This document shows positions 25,105 through 35,001 of a DNA stretch of 64,000 nt, one piece after another. The DNA is taken from contig NZ_JAAGRN010000009.1 in NCBI RefSeq assembly GCF_010499255.1, forward strand, positions 1-64,000, read 5' to 3'. How positions within the stretch are numbered: the first letter of the stretch is position 1; each line of letters opens with the position of its first letter. A program made the position numbers and the translations under genes. The notes under the pieces are model-generated. The model made no database searches and had not been told where the DNA came from. It worked only from the letters and a program-made list of their open reading frames with translations. This DNA comes from Sheuella amnicola (lineage in GTDB: Bacteria > Pseudomonadota > Gammaproteobacteria > Burkholderiales > Burkholderiaceae_B).

Positions 25105-26205
25105 ATGTCGCGCAACATGACTTTGCAAAAACTGCAATACGCTGTCTTTGCGTTATTGTCTTTGGTCGCAACAACGGATGCGTTTGCCGTATCGCCGATC
25201 GAGGTGCAAACGATCCAGTTGGACAGTCAATCCATCGCAGCTAATTTCGAATTGGATGGAGCAATAGAGGCAGTCAAGCAAAGCGTAATTTCAGCGCAAA
25301 TTTCGGGACAAATCTCATCTCTGGAAATAAAGGCGGGTGACCAGGTTAAAGCTGGGCAACTGCTGCTAATCATCGACGACAGGGAAGTCATGGCTGGCGA
25401 ACAAAAAGCTCAGGCGCAGTTGATACAGGCCGAAGCTGAACTACGCAATGCACGCGTGAACCTGGAGCGGACCCGGCAGTTGCAGTCCGAAGGTTTTGTC
25501 AGCAAAGCTGCGCTTGATACGGCGGACACTCAGTATAAAGCCGCTCTCGGAGGACGCGATCAGGCAAGTGCTGCCGTACGTCAAGCCAGTCTTGCCAGAG
25601 AATATAGTCGTGTCACGGCTCCTTATGATGGATATATCTCGGAAACGATGGCCCAAGCGGGCGACCTAGCGACGCCTGGTCGACCTTTGCTCATTCTGTA
25701 TGCGCCTTCTCCGCTTCGTGCCATTGTGCATGTGCCCGTCACGCTGACTAACGCAGTAAAAGAAGGTGGGAAGGTTGAAGTGCTCGTGCCAGATGTGCAG
25801 TCCAAACAGCACTGGGTTGTGCCTGTTTCCAAACAAATTCTTTCAGCCGCGGATCCTATTGCCCAAACAATCACTTGGCGGCTTGATTTACCGACAGATG
25901 ACGTAAGAGGATTGGTTCCCGGTCAGCAGGTGCGGGTGCGCTTTACCGGAACTGCAGCTAAGCGGCCGGTCATACCCGCCTCTGCGGTTTTGCGACGAGG
26001 CGAATTAACCGCTGTGTATGTGGCAGGCAAGCAAGGTTTTGTGCTGAAAATTGTTCGTCTAGGGCATGATTTTGGTGCAGAGGGTATCGAAGTGCTGGCC
26101 GGCTTATCTCCTGAAGACCGTATTGCGCTTGATCCCATCAGGGCAGGATTATCAGGAGCCCGCCCTTTGGCGAACCCGGCTTCCTCCGACACATCCAAAC
26201 CCTAA
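25105..26205 (+). CDS. RND efflux periplasmic adaptor subunit
   Basis: 366 residues. The signal peptide ends near DAFA. A split lipoyl domain (SAQISGQISSLEIKAGDQVKAGQLL and APYDGYISETMAQAGDLATPGRPLL) surrounds a short alpha-hairpin (AEAELRNARVNLERTRQL), then beta-barrel and membrane-proximal domains. The absence of a lipobox suggests a soluble adaptor. It lies 35 bp after the rhodanese and 9 bp before the pump gene, so it is part of the same operon. Confidence 0.92.
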   Translation: MSRNMTLQKLQYAVFALLSLVATTDAFAVSPIEVQTIQLDSQSIAANFELDGAIEAVKQSVISAQISGQISSLEIKAGDQVKAGQLLLIIDDREVMAGEQKAQAQLIQAEAELRNARVNLERTRQLQSEGFVSKAALDTADTQYKAALGGRDQASAAVRQASLAREYSRVTAPYDGYISETMAQAGDLATPGRPLLILYAPSPLRAIVHVPVTLTNAVKEGGKVEVLVPDVQSKQHWVVPVSKQILSAADPIAQTITWRLDLPTDDVRGLVPGQQVRVRFTGTAAKRPVIPASAVLRRGELTAVYVAGKQGFVLKIVRLGHDFGAEGIEVLAGLSPEDRIALDPIRAGLSGARPLANPASSDTSKP

Positions 26206-26214
26206 GGCGCAAAG

Positions 26215-29200
26215 ATGAAATCAAATCATCCAAATGCTGGGAAAATGGGTCTTTCAGGACGTATTGCTTCGACATTTCAAGACAATGCAATTACGCCATT
26301 GTTGGCACTTGTGGCATTACTGTTGGGTATTTTCGCTGTCCTCGTTACCCCCCGCGAAGAAGAGCCGCAAATTAATGTCACGATGGCCAATGTGCTGATC
26401 TCGTTTCCGGGCGCGAGCAGCCAGGATGTGCAAAACATGATTGCGCGTCCTGCCGAACAGGTACTCAGTCAGGTCAATGGCATAGAGCACACCTATTCTG
26501 TCGCAAGACCGGGTGTGGCCGTGCTGACAGTTCAGTTCAAAGTAGGTGTTCCTCGAACCGAGGCGCTTGTCAGACTTTACGAAGTTTTAAACGCCAATCA
26601 AGATTGGTTGCCCCGCGAACTTGGTGCCCTGCCCCCTATTGTTAAACCCAAGGGAATTGATGACGTGCCTGTTTTGGCCGTCACTCTCTGGAGCAAGGAC
26701 TTCATGTCCGGAGTCGAGCTTGAACAGGTTGCACGCAATATCGAGCAGGAAATGAAATCCGTTCCCGGTACGCGTGAGGTTCAGACTATCGGTGGACCTG
26801 GGCGCGCAATTCACGTATGGCTGGATCCGACAAGTCTTCGCGAGCGAAGTGTTGACGTGCTCAGCCTGAAAAACACCTTGTCGTCGGCAAACTTCCGCAT
26901 GCCATCGGGTGCCGTTCTTGAGAAGAACGAAATTGGCAATCAGATGTTAGTGGTGGAGTCGGGTGAATTTTTACGCTCAGCTCAGGACATCGGCGAGTTG
27001 ATCGTTGGTGTCAACAAGGGCAAGCCTGTTTACCTGCGTGAAGTTGCCCGCATTGAGGCCGGCGCAGAACTGCCCCAGCGGTACGTCTGGTTCACGCCCG
27101 GATCGGTGAGCGAAGCCGGACAGAGAGAACCGAATGCGGGAAATGTCTACCCTGCAGTTACAGTCACAGTTACAAAAAAACCTGGTGAAAATGCAGTCGA
27201 TGTAGCCACTGCGACGCGTAAAAAGATTGAGTCGCTACGCAATAGCATGATTCCTGAAAATATTGAGATGACAATCACACGGGATTATGGTGAAACTGCA
27301 GCCGAAAAAGCCAATAAACTCATTCAGAAGCTCGCCTTTGCCACAGGTTCGGTGATTTTGCTTGTCGGCTTTGCGCTCGGAAGGCGGGAAGCCGTCATTG
27401 TAGGCAGTGCTGTCATCCTGACATTGACGGCAACCCTGTTTGCTAGCTGGGCATGGGGCTTTACCCTGAATCGCGTATCGCTATTTGCTTTGATTTTTTC
27501 GATCGGCATTCTTGTCGATGACGCAATCGTCGTCGTCGAAAACATACATCGCCATCAGCAGCTCTATCCTGAAAAAACCTTGCGGGAAATCATTCCGGAA
27601 GCGGTTGACGAAGTTGGTGGACCAACCATCCTCGCTACGCTGACGGTCATTGCCGCTTTGCTGCCAATGGCGTTTGTTTCGGGATTGATGGGGCCGTACA
27701 TGAGTCCGATTCCCATCAATTCAAGCTTAGGTATGGCCATCTCTCTGGCCATCGCTTTTACAGTCACACCATGGCTTTCACTGAAGCTGATGAAAAACCA
27801 TAGTGTGCATGCATCGGCGCAATCATCCAAACTTCAGAATGTATTTTCAGACATTCTTTCCCCGCTATTGGAAAGTACTCGCAGGCGCTGGTATCTGCTT
27901 GGCGGCATTTTTGCGGCGATGCTACTATCCGTCGGACTAGCGGTTGTTGAGCTTGTTGTGCTCAAAATGTTGCCATTCGATAATAAAAGCGAGTTTCAGG
28001 TTGTTCTGGATATGCCTGCCGGCACACCGCTGGAAGATACGGCGGCAACATTGCATGATATAGGAGCGTTTCTGTCGCACCAGTCTGAAGTGCTTAATCT
28101 TCAAGGCTATGCAGGAACTGCTAGTCCAATTACGTTTAACGGCCTGGTTCGTCAATACTATCTTCGTGCTGAATCTGAATTGGGTGATCTGCAAGTCACC
28201 CTGATTGACAAGCATCATCGCAGCGAAAAAAGTCACGCCATCGCGCAGCGGTTACGTCCTGAAATAGAAAAGATTGCACAGCGTCACGGCGGACGAGCCA
28301 AGGTAGTGGAAGTGCCTCCCGGACCTCCGGTCATGAGTCCGCTTGTTGCCGAAGTTTATGGACCCGACGAGGCAGGGCGCCAAAAGCTAGCTCAACATAT
28401 CGGACAGGCCTTCGCCACAACAGACGATATTGTCGCTATCGATACGACGCTCAAAGAAGACGCTCCTCGTGTGCACCTGCGCGTGAATCGTCAGCGTGCG
28501 GAAGTGCTGGGCATTTCGGCTGCAGCGATTGCCCAGACAGTCAATGGCGCGCTTTCAGGGATGAACGCCGCCTATATGCATGACGAGCATAGCAAGTACC
28601 CGATTCCTGTCAAGCTGATCCTGCCGCGTGAATCTCAGGTCGGTCTTGACGCGTTGCTTGCACTGCCACTGCGGACCACCGGCGGCAGCATGGTTCCGCT
28701 GTCGGAACTGGTAACCGTCGAGCGCAACTTTATAGACAAACCGCTTTACACGAAAGATCTCAAACCACTCTCTTATGTCTTTGGCGACATGGCGGGCAAA
28801 CTTGATTCGCCGCTATATGGACTATTTGCGATTCGTCCCAAGTTGCAAATCGCCGCATTGCCCGACACGGGCCAGCTCGGCGAATACTGGATACGCCAGC
28901 CTTCAGATACATATAAAGAATATGCGATCAAATGGGATGGCGAGTGGCAGATCACATATGAAACTTTTCGGGACATGGGCGCAGCCTATGGAGTGGGGTT
29001 GATTCTTATCTATCTGCTTGTCGTTGCTCAATTCAAAAACTATCTCACTCCGTTGGTGATCATGGCTCCGATCCCATTGACACTGATTGGCGTCATGCCA
29101 GGTCATGCCCTTCTTGGGGCGCAATTCACGGCGACCTCAATGATTGGGATGATTGCGCTAGCGGGGATCATTGTCCGAAATTCGATTCTGCTTGTGGATT

Positions 29201-29454
29201 TTATAGAACTACAAGTCGCGCGCGGCGTTGAATTCAAGCAGGCTGTGATGCAGTCGGCATCGGTACGCGCTCAACCGATTGCGCTTACTGGACTGGCCGC
29301 CATGATTGGGGCTTTCTTTATTCTGGACGATCCTATCTTCAATGGTTTGGCGATTTCACTTATTTTCGGCATTCTTGTTTCAACTATTTTGACTCTTGTG
29401 GTGATACCGGTGATGTATTTCGCCCTATATCGCAAGCAACACATCACTCTCTAA
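26215..29454 (+). CDS. RND superfamily efflux pump, inner-membrane subunit
   Basis: A 1079-residue AcrB-type protein with 12 predicted helices and two large periplasmic loops. The first loop region has PGASSQDVQNMIARPAEQ, and helix 4 shows IGILVDDAIVVVENIHRH with the paired Asp of the proton relay. The second half has GLAISLIFGILVSTILTLVVIPVMYF at the end. Overall it resembles RND permeases annotated as hydrophobe/amphiphile or uncharacterised cation exporters rather than CzcA. The substrate is unknown; neighbours suggest sulfur compounds. It is transcribed with adaptor, rhodanese and DUF2892, and followed by a TolC gene. Confidence 0.92.
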   Translation: MKSNHPNAGKMGLSGRIASTFQDNAITPLLALVALLLGIFAVLVTPREEEPQINVTMANVLISFPGASSQDVQNMIARPAEQVLSQVNGIEHTYSVARPGVAVLTVQFKVGVPRTEALVRLYEVLNANQDWLPRELGALPPIVKPKGIDDVPVLAVTLWSKDFMSGVELEQVARNIEQEMKSVPGTREVQTIGGPGRAIHVWLDPTSLRERSVDVLSLKNTLSSANFRMPSGAVLEKNEIGNQMLVVESGEFLRSAQDIGELIVGVNKGKPVYLREVARIEAGAELPQRYVWFTPGSVSEAGQREPNAGNVYPAVTVTVTKKPGENAVDVATATRKKIESLRNSMIPENIEMTITRDYGETAAEKANKLIQKLAFATGSVILLVGFALGRREAVIVGSAVILTLTATLFASWAWGFTLNRVSLFALIFSIGILVDDAIVVVENIHRHQQLYPEKTLREIIPEAVDEVGGPTILATLTVIAALLPMAFVSGLMGPYMSPIPINSSLGMAISLAIAFTVTPWLSLKLMKNHSVHASAQSSKLQNVFSDILSPLLESTRRRWYLLGGIFAAMLLSVGLAVVELVVLKMLPFDNKSEFQVVLDMPAGTPLEDTAATLHDIGAFLSHQSEVLNLQGYAGTASPITFNGLVRQYYLRAESELGDLQVTLIDKHHRSEKSHAIAQRLRPEIEKIAQRHGGRAKVVEVPPGPPVMSPLVAEVYGPDEAGRQKLAQHIGQAFATTDDIVAIDTTLKEDAPRVHLRVNRQRAEVLGISAAAIAQTVNGALSGMNAAYMHDEHSKYPIPVKLILPRESQVGLDALLALPLRTTGGSMVPLSELVTVERNFIDKPLYTKDLKPLSYVFGDMAGKLDSPLYGLFAIRPKLQIAALPDTGQLGEYWIRQPSDTYKEYAIKWDGEWQITYETFRDMGAAYGVGLILIYLLVVAQFKNYLTPLVIMAPIPLTLIGVMPGHALLGAQFTATSMIGMIALAGIIVRNSILLVDFIELQVARGVEFKQAVMQSASVRAQPIALTGLAAMIGAFFILDDPIFNGLAISLIFGILVSTILTLVVIPVMYFALYRKQHITL

Positions 29455-29473
29455 CTTATCCTGGGAGCATCCC

Positions 29474-29680
29474 ATGACTGTAGAACGTTATATCCGTATA
29501 TTCGCCGGTTTATTCATCTTGATTTCGCTGGCGCTGGGTGTCGAGCAAAGTCCTTTGTTTGTCAGCAAGTGGGCCTTGGCCTTCACCGCCTTTGTCGGTC
29601 TGAATCTGTTCCAGTTTGGTTTTACGAATGCTTGTCCGCTGGGATTTTTTCTGAGAAAGCTAGGCGTCCCCGATGCTTAA
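29474..29680 (+). CDS. DUF2892 small membrane protein (YgaP C-terminal-like)
   Basis: 68 residues with two hydrophobic helices. TVERYIRIFAGLFILISLAL and FVGLNLFQFGFTNACPLGFFLRKLG match DUF2892, the membrane part of the YgaP sulfurtransferase, including the conserved CP. In YgaP this part is fused to rhodanese; here the two halves sit at opposite ends of an RND module. AGGATCC-like GGGAGCATCCC precedes the ATG. A role in passing sulfur or SCN- at the membrane is inferred. Confidence 0.85.
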   Translation: MTVERYIRIFAGLFILISLALGVEQSPLFVSKWALAFTAFVGLNLFQFGFTNACPLGFFLRKLGVPDA

Positions 29681-29781
29681 AATGCAAGCTGCAATAGTAG
29701 CCGTTGCTGCTGACTTCAAAACATCGGCATTGTCTAATCTTGCCCCGCCGCATCATCAGGTTCGGGCGTAAGGAGTAAGTT

Positions 29782-31176
29782 TTGAATCGTGAAAAAATAA
29801 CCATCAGTCGTATCGCGACCGTTGTTTTAACGGTGACTCTGGTGCTCTCATCCAAAATGAGTGCCGCAATCGATTTGAAGCAATGTTGGCAGCTTGCGTT
29901 GACACACGATCCCGTTTACGCGGCAGCACGAGCCAACTATCGCGCCATGATGGAGAAAATGCCTCAGGCGCGATCATCCTTGCTTCCCCGGGTTTCTGCA
30001 TCCGCGGCGGTTGGCTATCTGGATAGTCGCGCCAATACGGCGTTCACTCAGGTTTATCAAAACTCCAATACAGCCTGGGCGCTTACTTTATCTCAACCGA
30101 TTTTCAACTGGTCGGCCTGGCAATCTTACGAGCAATCAAAACTTGTTGTTGCAAGCGCAGAAATTCAATTGCAAATTTCCTATCAAGATCTGGTTCTCCG
30201 TGTCGGGCAAGCTTATTTCGAGGTCCTTGCTGCCCAAGATGCCCTAATGGCCCTTCAAGCCGAGCAGCGAGCCATCGCCGAGCAGCTCGCTTCTGCCAAG
30301 CGGCGATTCGATATGGGTAAAGCAACCATCACTGATACGCATGAATCGCAATCTCGCTACGATCTTGCCAGTGCAAACATTATCGCTGCCCAAAACACAG
30401 TGCAGAATACGAAAGATGTACTCAGTAGAATCATTGGTCGTCCGGTCGATGATCTGTCGGTGCTCCCATATAGCGTCACGTTACCATCACCTGTTCCAAA
30501 TGAATTGAAAAAATGGTCTGAACAATCGCAAACGGCCAATTTAGAAATCATCCGATCCCATTTTCAAACCCGCATTGCCGAAGCCGATGTTGACATTGCA
30601 AAAGGCGGACACTACCCAACCGTTAGTGCGTTCGCATCAACATCGAGCAATACGCTGGGCAATATGTATGTGCAACCCTACTATAACGGCCGTACGGTGG
30701 ACAACGTTGTGGGTGTCATGGTGAATGTACCGTTGTATTCGGGCGGAATGACGAGTTCGCGTGTCTCTGAAAAAAGTGCGCTTCACGAAAAATCGGTATT
30801 CGATCTTGAGGCAGCGAAACGTCTTGCATTGCAACAATCCCAACAGTATTTCAATGGAGTGACGGCCGGACTTGCTCGCATCAAAGGCCTGGAGGCAAGT
30901 GAAAAGTCCAGCAATGCATCTTTACAAGCCAATCGTACAGGTTATGAAGTTGGCGTAAGGATCAATCTTGATGTTCTGAATGCGCAGCAGCAGTTGTATA
31001 CCACCATGCGAGAGCTTGCGCTCGCACGCTATAACACCGTGATTATGGGGCTTCGTTTAAGAGCAAATAGTGGAATTTTGTCTGAAGATGATCTGATCAC
31101 AATCAATGCATTATTACGCGCCTCAGGTACTCCCGGCACAAGTCTCATAGACACAGAAAGGACTTTGGCAAAATGA
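29782..31176 (+). CDS. TolC-family outer membrane channel
   Basis: 464 residues starting at TTG, supported by AAGGAG 6 bp upstream. The signal peptide ends near KMSA. The body has TolC-type repeats: LKQCWQLALTHDPVYAAARANYRA and VGQAYFEVLAAQDALMALQAEQ in the first half, GVMVNVPLYSGGMTSSRV in the second, and VGVRINLDVLNAQQQLYTT near the end. It lacks a lipobox, so it is closer to TolC/AprF than to NodT. It should complete the tripartite pump with the RND genes upstream, 101 bp after DUF2892. Confidence 0.9.
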   Translation: MNREKITISRIATVVLTVTLVLSSKMSAAIDLKQCWQLALTHDPVYAAARANYRAMMEKMPQARSSLLPRVSASAAVGYLDSRANTAFTQVYQNSNTAWALTLSQPIFNWSAWQSYEQSKLVVASAEIQLQISYQDLVLRVGQAYFEVLAAQDALMALQAEQRAIAEQLASAKRRFDMGKATITDTHESQSRYDLASANIIAAQNTVQNTKDVLSRIIGRPVDDLSVLPYSVTLPSPVPNELKKWSEQSQTANLEIIRSHFQTRIAEADVDIAKGGHYPTVSAFASTSSNTLGNMYVQPYYNGRTVDNVVGVMVNVPLYSGGMTSSRVSEKSALHEKSVFDLEAAKRLALQQSQQYFNGVTAGLARIKGLEASEKSSNASLQANRTGYEVGVRINLDVLNAQQQLYTTMRELALARYNTVIMGLRLRANSGILSEDDLITINALLRASGTPGTSLIDTERTLAK

Positions 31177-31419
31177 TGACAGAGACATTGTGCATTCCAG
31201 ACTTAAACCATTTACGGTTAATCTGTAAGCGATGGCTACAAACCACTTAAGGTTTAATTCAATCCCGACCGCTTATTACTGCTATGTAAAATCAATCTGT
31301 AATGATCCAGCATTTTCTGCAAAGGTCGGGCTGCAAATTTAAATGACGCGTTGGTTTTCGCGGGAATTTTAAGGGTAAGTGCCTGATGTGGCCTTAGAAG
31401 ATAGTAAAAATGTATCCTG
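31177..31419. other. Non-coding stretch before LysR remnant
   Basis: No gene or terminator was recognised. The sequence just before 31420 is out of frame with the LysR fragment and may be its decayed upstream part. Confidence 0.35.
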
Positions 31420-31728
31420 ATGCGCGAACCATTGCTTGTGGCCCATCCTCCCGGTCATAGGTTTGAAAAAAGGCGCCACGTTCGATTAATCGATTTGAGC
31501 AAGGGAAGCTTCATCCTTCATAGCTCGCCGCTGGGGAGTGGAATATTCGATAGTCTGATCGCAGCCTGTCAGACCTCTGGCTTCACCCCCAATGTAATCT
31601 ATCGAGAGATCGAAACCCTACCGATGTTACTTATCGTCAAACGTGGTCTAGAGATTGCCTGTGCCCCAGCCAGTTTGGCAAAACAAAATCTAACGGGCCT
31701 TCCATCGCTTGTACCTCTGAAAACATAG
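31420..31728 (+). pseudogene. C-terminal fragment of a LysR-type regulator
   Basis: About 102 codons covering only the second half of a LysR effector domain: REPLLVAHPPGHRFEKRRHV, IDLSKGSFILHSSPLGSGIFDSLIAACQTSGFTPNVI, and LLIVKRGLEIACAPASLA. There is no HTH, and stops interrupt the frame upstream. It is probably the relic of a regulator for one of the flanking efflux operons. Confidence 0.65.
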
Positions 31729-31932
31729 ACATTCAAACACATATGAATTTAATTACCAGAAAACAGGTCAAATTCACTAAAACGACTCGAATGTTCATTG
31801 ATCTTGTCTAGAAAAGTGTAGGAAGCATTAAACCTGTCACTTTGGAAAATTAAGCTGATATGATCAAAGTCAAGTCAATTAGCCTCGATTTGCTTCATAC
31901 TCCCCTCCACATGTATAACTGGCCCCCCTCAC
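31729..31932. promoter_or_regulatory. Leader region of the second efflux operon
   Basis: About 200 bp upstream of the adaptor gene. It must hold the operon promoter, but I found no convincing boxes. CCCCCCTCACATG gives little ribosome-binding signal. Confidence 0.3.
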
Positions 31933-33090
31933 ATGAAGCTCAAGAAACCGAACATAAGCAAGCGCATGCTTCTTTTGCTGCTGGGCGTAATTTCATTTGT
32001 ACTGCTTTTCGTTTATGTCCTGTTCCGTTCAGGGCCAATGGCATCCATCGCCGTAACCGTGACACAAGTTGAAAACAAAGCGATTTCTCCTGCTATTTTC
32101 GGTATCGGAACTGTCGAATCGCGTCGCACCTACAAAATCGGCCCGACCGCTGCAGGACGCTTGTTGAAGATTGATGTGGATGTGGGTGACAAAGTCGAAG
32201 CAGGACAAGTTATCGGGGAAATGGATCCTGTCGATCTGTATGACAAGATACGGGCGCAGGCCGCCGCACTCAAGCAGAGTGAAGCACAACGTCTGGATGC
32301 ACAAACTCGCCAAAGCTATGCAAAAACACAGGCAAGACGTTATGAACAATTGTTTGCCGCAAAATCGACCAGCGAAGAGAATTACACAACCAAGCAGCAT
32401 GAATACCGTTTATCCGAAGCAAATTTAAACGCCGCCGAACAACAATATGTTCGTGTCCGATCGGATTATGAAGCGCTGATTGCACAGCGCCAAAACTTGA
32501 AACTGATTGCTCCTGTCGACGGTATCATCTCGATCAGAAAGGCCGACCCCGGCACAACGCTCGTTGCCGGTCAAGCTGCGGTGGAAATGATCGATCCAAA
32601 AACGATCTGGGTAAATGCGAGATTCGATCAAGTTAATTCGAAGGGATTAAAAACAGGACTGCCGGCGAGAGTGGTGCTTCGTTCGGATACAAATCGCTTG
32701 CTTGAGGGACACGTTACGAGGATTGAACCCATGGCCGATGCCATAACCGAAGAGATGTCGGCGAAAATATCGTTCGACAAGCCGCTGACCACGCTTCCTC
32801 CTGTCGGAGAACTTGCCGAAATCACGGTGATGCTCCCTGAACAATCTTCTACACTCGTCGTACCCAACGCAAGCATCAAACGCCTCGGCGGTAAGTCCGG
32901 CGTGTGGGAAATCAAAAATGGCAATCTCAACTTCGCCTCTGTCAAGTTTGGTGCCGCAGACTTGAGTGGTACGGTACAAGTTCTTGAGGGCCTGAACACC
33001 AAATCACAAATCGTTGTATACAGCGAACAGGCTTTAACCCCAAAAAGTCGCATTCGAGTCGTTGATCATATCTCGGGCACAAAAAAATGA
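31933..33090 (+). CDS. HlyD-type membrane fusion protein of an ABC exporter
   Basis: 385 residues anchored by one N-terminal helix (MLLLLLGVISFVLLFVYVLF). The lipoyl halves (GRLLKIDVDVGDKVEAGQVI and APVDGIISIRKADPGTTLVAGQ) flank a long coiled-coil hairpin (about residues 100-185). The ATGA overlap with the permease gene indicates coupling. With the permease and ATPase this is the adaptor of a MacAB or DevBCA-type exporter. Confidence 0.9.
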   Translation: MKLKKPNISKRMLLLLLGVISFVLLFVYVLFRSGPMASIAVTVTQVENKAISPAIFGIGTVESRRTYKIGPTAAGRLLKIDVDVGDKVEAGQVIGEMDPVDLYDKIRAQAAALKQSEAQRLDAQTRQSYAKTQARRYEQLFAAKSTSEENYTTKQHEYRLSEANLNAAEQQYVRVRSDYEALIAQRQNLKLIAPVDGIISIRKADPGTTLVAGQAAVEMIDPKTIWVNARFDQVNSKGLKTGLPARVVLRSDTNRLLEGHVTRIEPMADAITEEMSAKISFDKPLTTLPPVGELAEITVMLPEQSSTLVVPNASIKRLGGKSGVWEIKNGNLNFASVKFGAADLSGTVQVLEGLNTKSQIVVYSEQALTPKSRIRVVDHISGTKK

Positions 33091-34289
33091 TCAGTCTTGC
33101 CGGACGCGATATTTTGCATGGATGGGGCAAATTCGTTTTTACTGGATTGGGTCTTGGGCTACTGATTGGCGTCACGTTAACCATGGCTGGGGTCTATCGA
33201 GGCATGGTGGATGACGCAAAGGCCCTACTCGATAACAGTGGCGCCGATTTATGGGTAGTTCAGAAAGATACGCTCGGCCCTTATGCAGAACCATCAAGCG
33301 TATACGATGATCATTGGCGGAGCATTCGCACGATTCAGGGCGTTTCGGATGCAACGAATGTGACGTACCTGACCATGCAGATACGATATGCCGAGAGGGA
33401 TGTACGCGCCATGGTAAGTGGGGTTGTTATGGGAGATGTTGGTGCACCCGGATGGCCTCCTTATTTGATTGATGGAAGGCAAATCACACGCGGACACTAC
33501 GAGGCCGTTGCCGACGTTGCGGCGGGAATCGGTTTAGGTGAAAAAATCAAAATCAGGCGCAACACTTACACCATTGTCGGTTTGACTCGCCGTATGATTT
33601 CTTCAAGCGGTGACCCGATGATTTTCATCCCGATCAAAGACGCACAACAGGCTCAATTCTTGAAGGATAACGATGCCATTCTCGAACAGCGTCGACGGAC
33701 GGAACAAAACCCTGCCTTAAACAGACCGGGATTGCCTGATTTACTGGATGCAGTCATCGCAACACAATCTGCAAATCCATTTGTCAATGCCGTTCTGATC
33801 AGAGTCAAGCCCGGATATTCGACACAGGAAGTCGCGGATTCGATCCGACGCTGGCATCGGCTACAAGTATATGACCGTGACCAGATGGAAGAGATTCTGG
33901 TGAGCAAACTGATCGCGACATCGGCTAAACAGATTGGAATGTTCCTGGCTATCTTGGCCATTGTCAGCGCCGCAATTGTCGCGTTCATTATCTACACATT
34001 GACAATGGGGAAAATTCGTGAAATCGCAGTCCTGAAGCTGATCGGCACCAAGAATCGGACAATTGCATCAATGATCGTCCAGCAGGCTCTTGGACTAGGC
34101 ATCATTGGATTTGTAGTCGGCAAGGTCTCAGCCACATTCTGGGCTCCCTTTTTTCCAAAATATGTCTTACTCGAACAAGGCGATGCGGTCAGAGGCTTCA
34201 TAGCAATCGCCCTGATTTGTATTCTGGCCAGTATTGTTGCCATTTGGGCCGCGCTCAAAGTCGACCCAGCCGAAGCGATTGGTGGCTGA
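33087..34289 (+). CDS. FtsX-like ABC exporter permease (MacB/DevC type)
   Basis: 400 residues. The N-terminal helix (FTGLGLGLLIGVTLTMAGVY), a periplasmic MacB-like core domain of about 230 residues, and three C-terminal helices (FLAILAIVSAAIVAFIIYTL and following) make the four-helix FtsX topology. IREIAVLKLIGTKNRTIASMIVQQ is the coupling region to the ATPase. Unlike MacB, the ATPase is a separate gene, as in DevBCA. Substrates of such exporters include lipids, peptides and lipoproteins; none is indicated here. Confidence 0.9.
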   Translation: MISLAGRDILHGWGKFVFTGLGLGLLIGVTLTMAGVYRGMVDDAKALLDNSGADLWVVQKDTLGPYAEPSSVYDDHWRSIRTIQGVSDATNVTYLTMQIRYAERDVRAMVSGVVMGDVGAPGWPPYLIDGRQITRGHYEAVADVAAGIGLGEKIKIRRNTYTIVGLTRRMISSSGDPMIFIPIKDAQQAQFLKDNDAILEQRRRTEQNPALNRPGLPDLLDAVIATQSANPFVNAVLIRVKPGYSTQEVADSIRRWHRLQVYDRDQMEEILVSKLIATSAKQIGMFLAILAIVSAAIVAFIIYTLTMGKIREIAVLKLIGTKNRTIASMIVQQALGLGIIGFVVGKVSATFWAPFFPKYVLLEQGDAVRGFIAIALICILASIVAIWAALKVDPAEAIGG

Positions 34290-34290
34290 C

Positions 34291-35001
34291 ATGTATACAG
34301 CCGGTATTCGCATTGAAAACCTTAGAAAACGATTCGGCACCGGTGATATGGCATTTGATGCACTTAAAAAAGTCAATATGATTATTGCTCCGGGCGAAGT
34401 CGTCGGACTGATCGGACCTTCGGGTTCCGGCAAAAGTACACTTCTGAAATGTCTGGGAGCAGTCATCGAGCCCACGGAAGGTCGCATGTCAGTGGGAGAC
34501 GAGGTCATTTATGACAATGAATGGAAGATACCCGATCTGAGAGCACTGAGAAGAGACAAAATCGGATTTATATTTCAAGCGCCGTACTTGATCCCTTTTC
34601 TTGATGTAACTGATAATGTTGCTTTGCTGCCCATGCTTGCGGGTAGGTCGAATGATGTTTCAAGGCAAATGGCTATTGAACTGCTTGAAGCACTTGATAT
34701 CGGTCATCGGGCAAAAGCGATGCCTGCACAACTATCAGGTGGAGAACAGCAACGCGTTTCGATCGCTAGAGCGCTTGTCAACCGACCTCCTGTGATTTTG
34801 GCTGATGAGCCGACCGCACCGCTTGATGGTGCGCGTGCCCTGACAGTCATTCGAATGCTGAATCAATTGGCGCAGCAGTTCGAAACCGCGATTATCGTCG
34901 TCACGCATGATGAAAAGATCATCCCAACATTCAAACGGATTTATCACATACGCGAAGGGGTGACACACGAGGAAGTGGGTGAAGGACGGTCTTTCGAATG
35001 A
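34291..35001 (+). CDS. ABC exporter ATPase (MacB/LolD type)
   Basis: 236 residues from the ATG at 34291, one base after the permease stop. An in-frame upstream ATG lies inside the permease gene and is rejected. Walker [10 protein letters not shown], signature [15 protein letters not shown], Walker [13 protein letters not shown] and the switch His in VVTHDEK are all intact. Typical of the LolD/MacB/FtsE branch. It overlaps the channel gene by 4 bp. Confidence 0.93.
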   Translation: MYTAGIRIENLRKRFGTGDMAFDALKKVNMIIAPGEVVGLIGPSGSGKSTLLKCLGAVIEPTEGRMSVGDEVIYDNEWKIPDLRALRRDKIGFIFQAPYLIPFLDVTDNVALLPMLAGRSNDVSRQMAIELLEALDIGHRAKAMPAQLSGGEQQRVSIARALVNRPPVILADEPTAPLDGARALTVIRMLNQLAQQFETAIIVVTHDEKIIPTFKRIYHIREGVTHEEVGEGRSFE

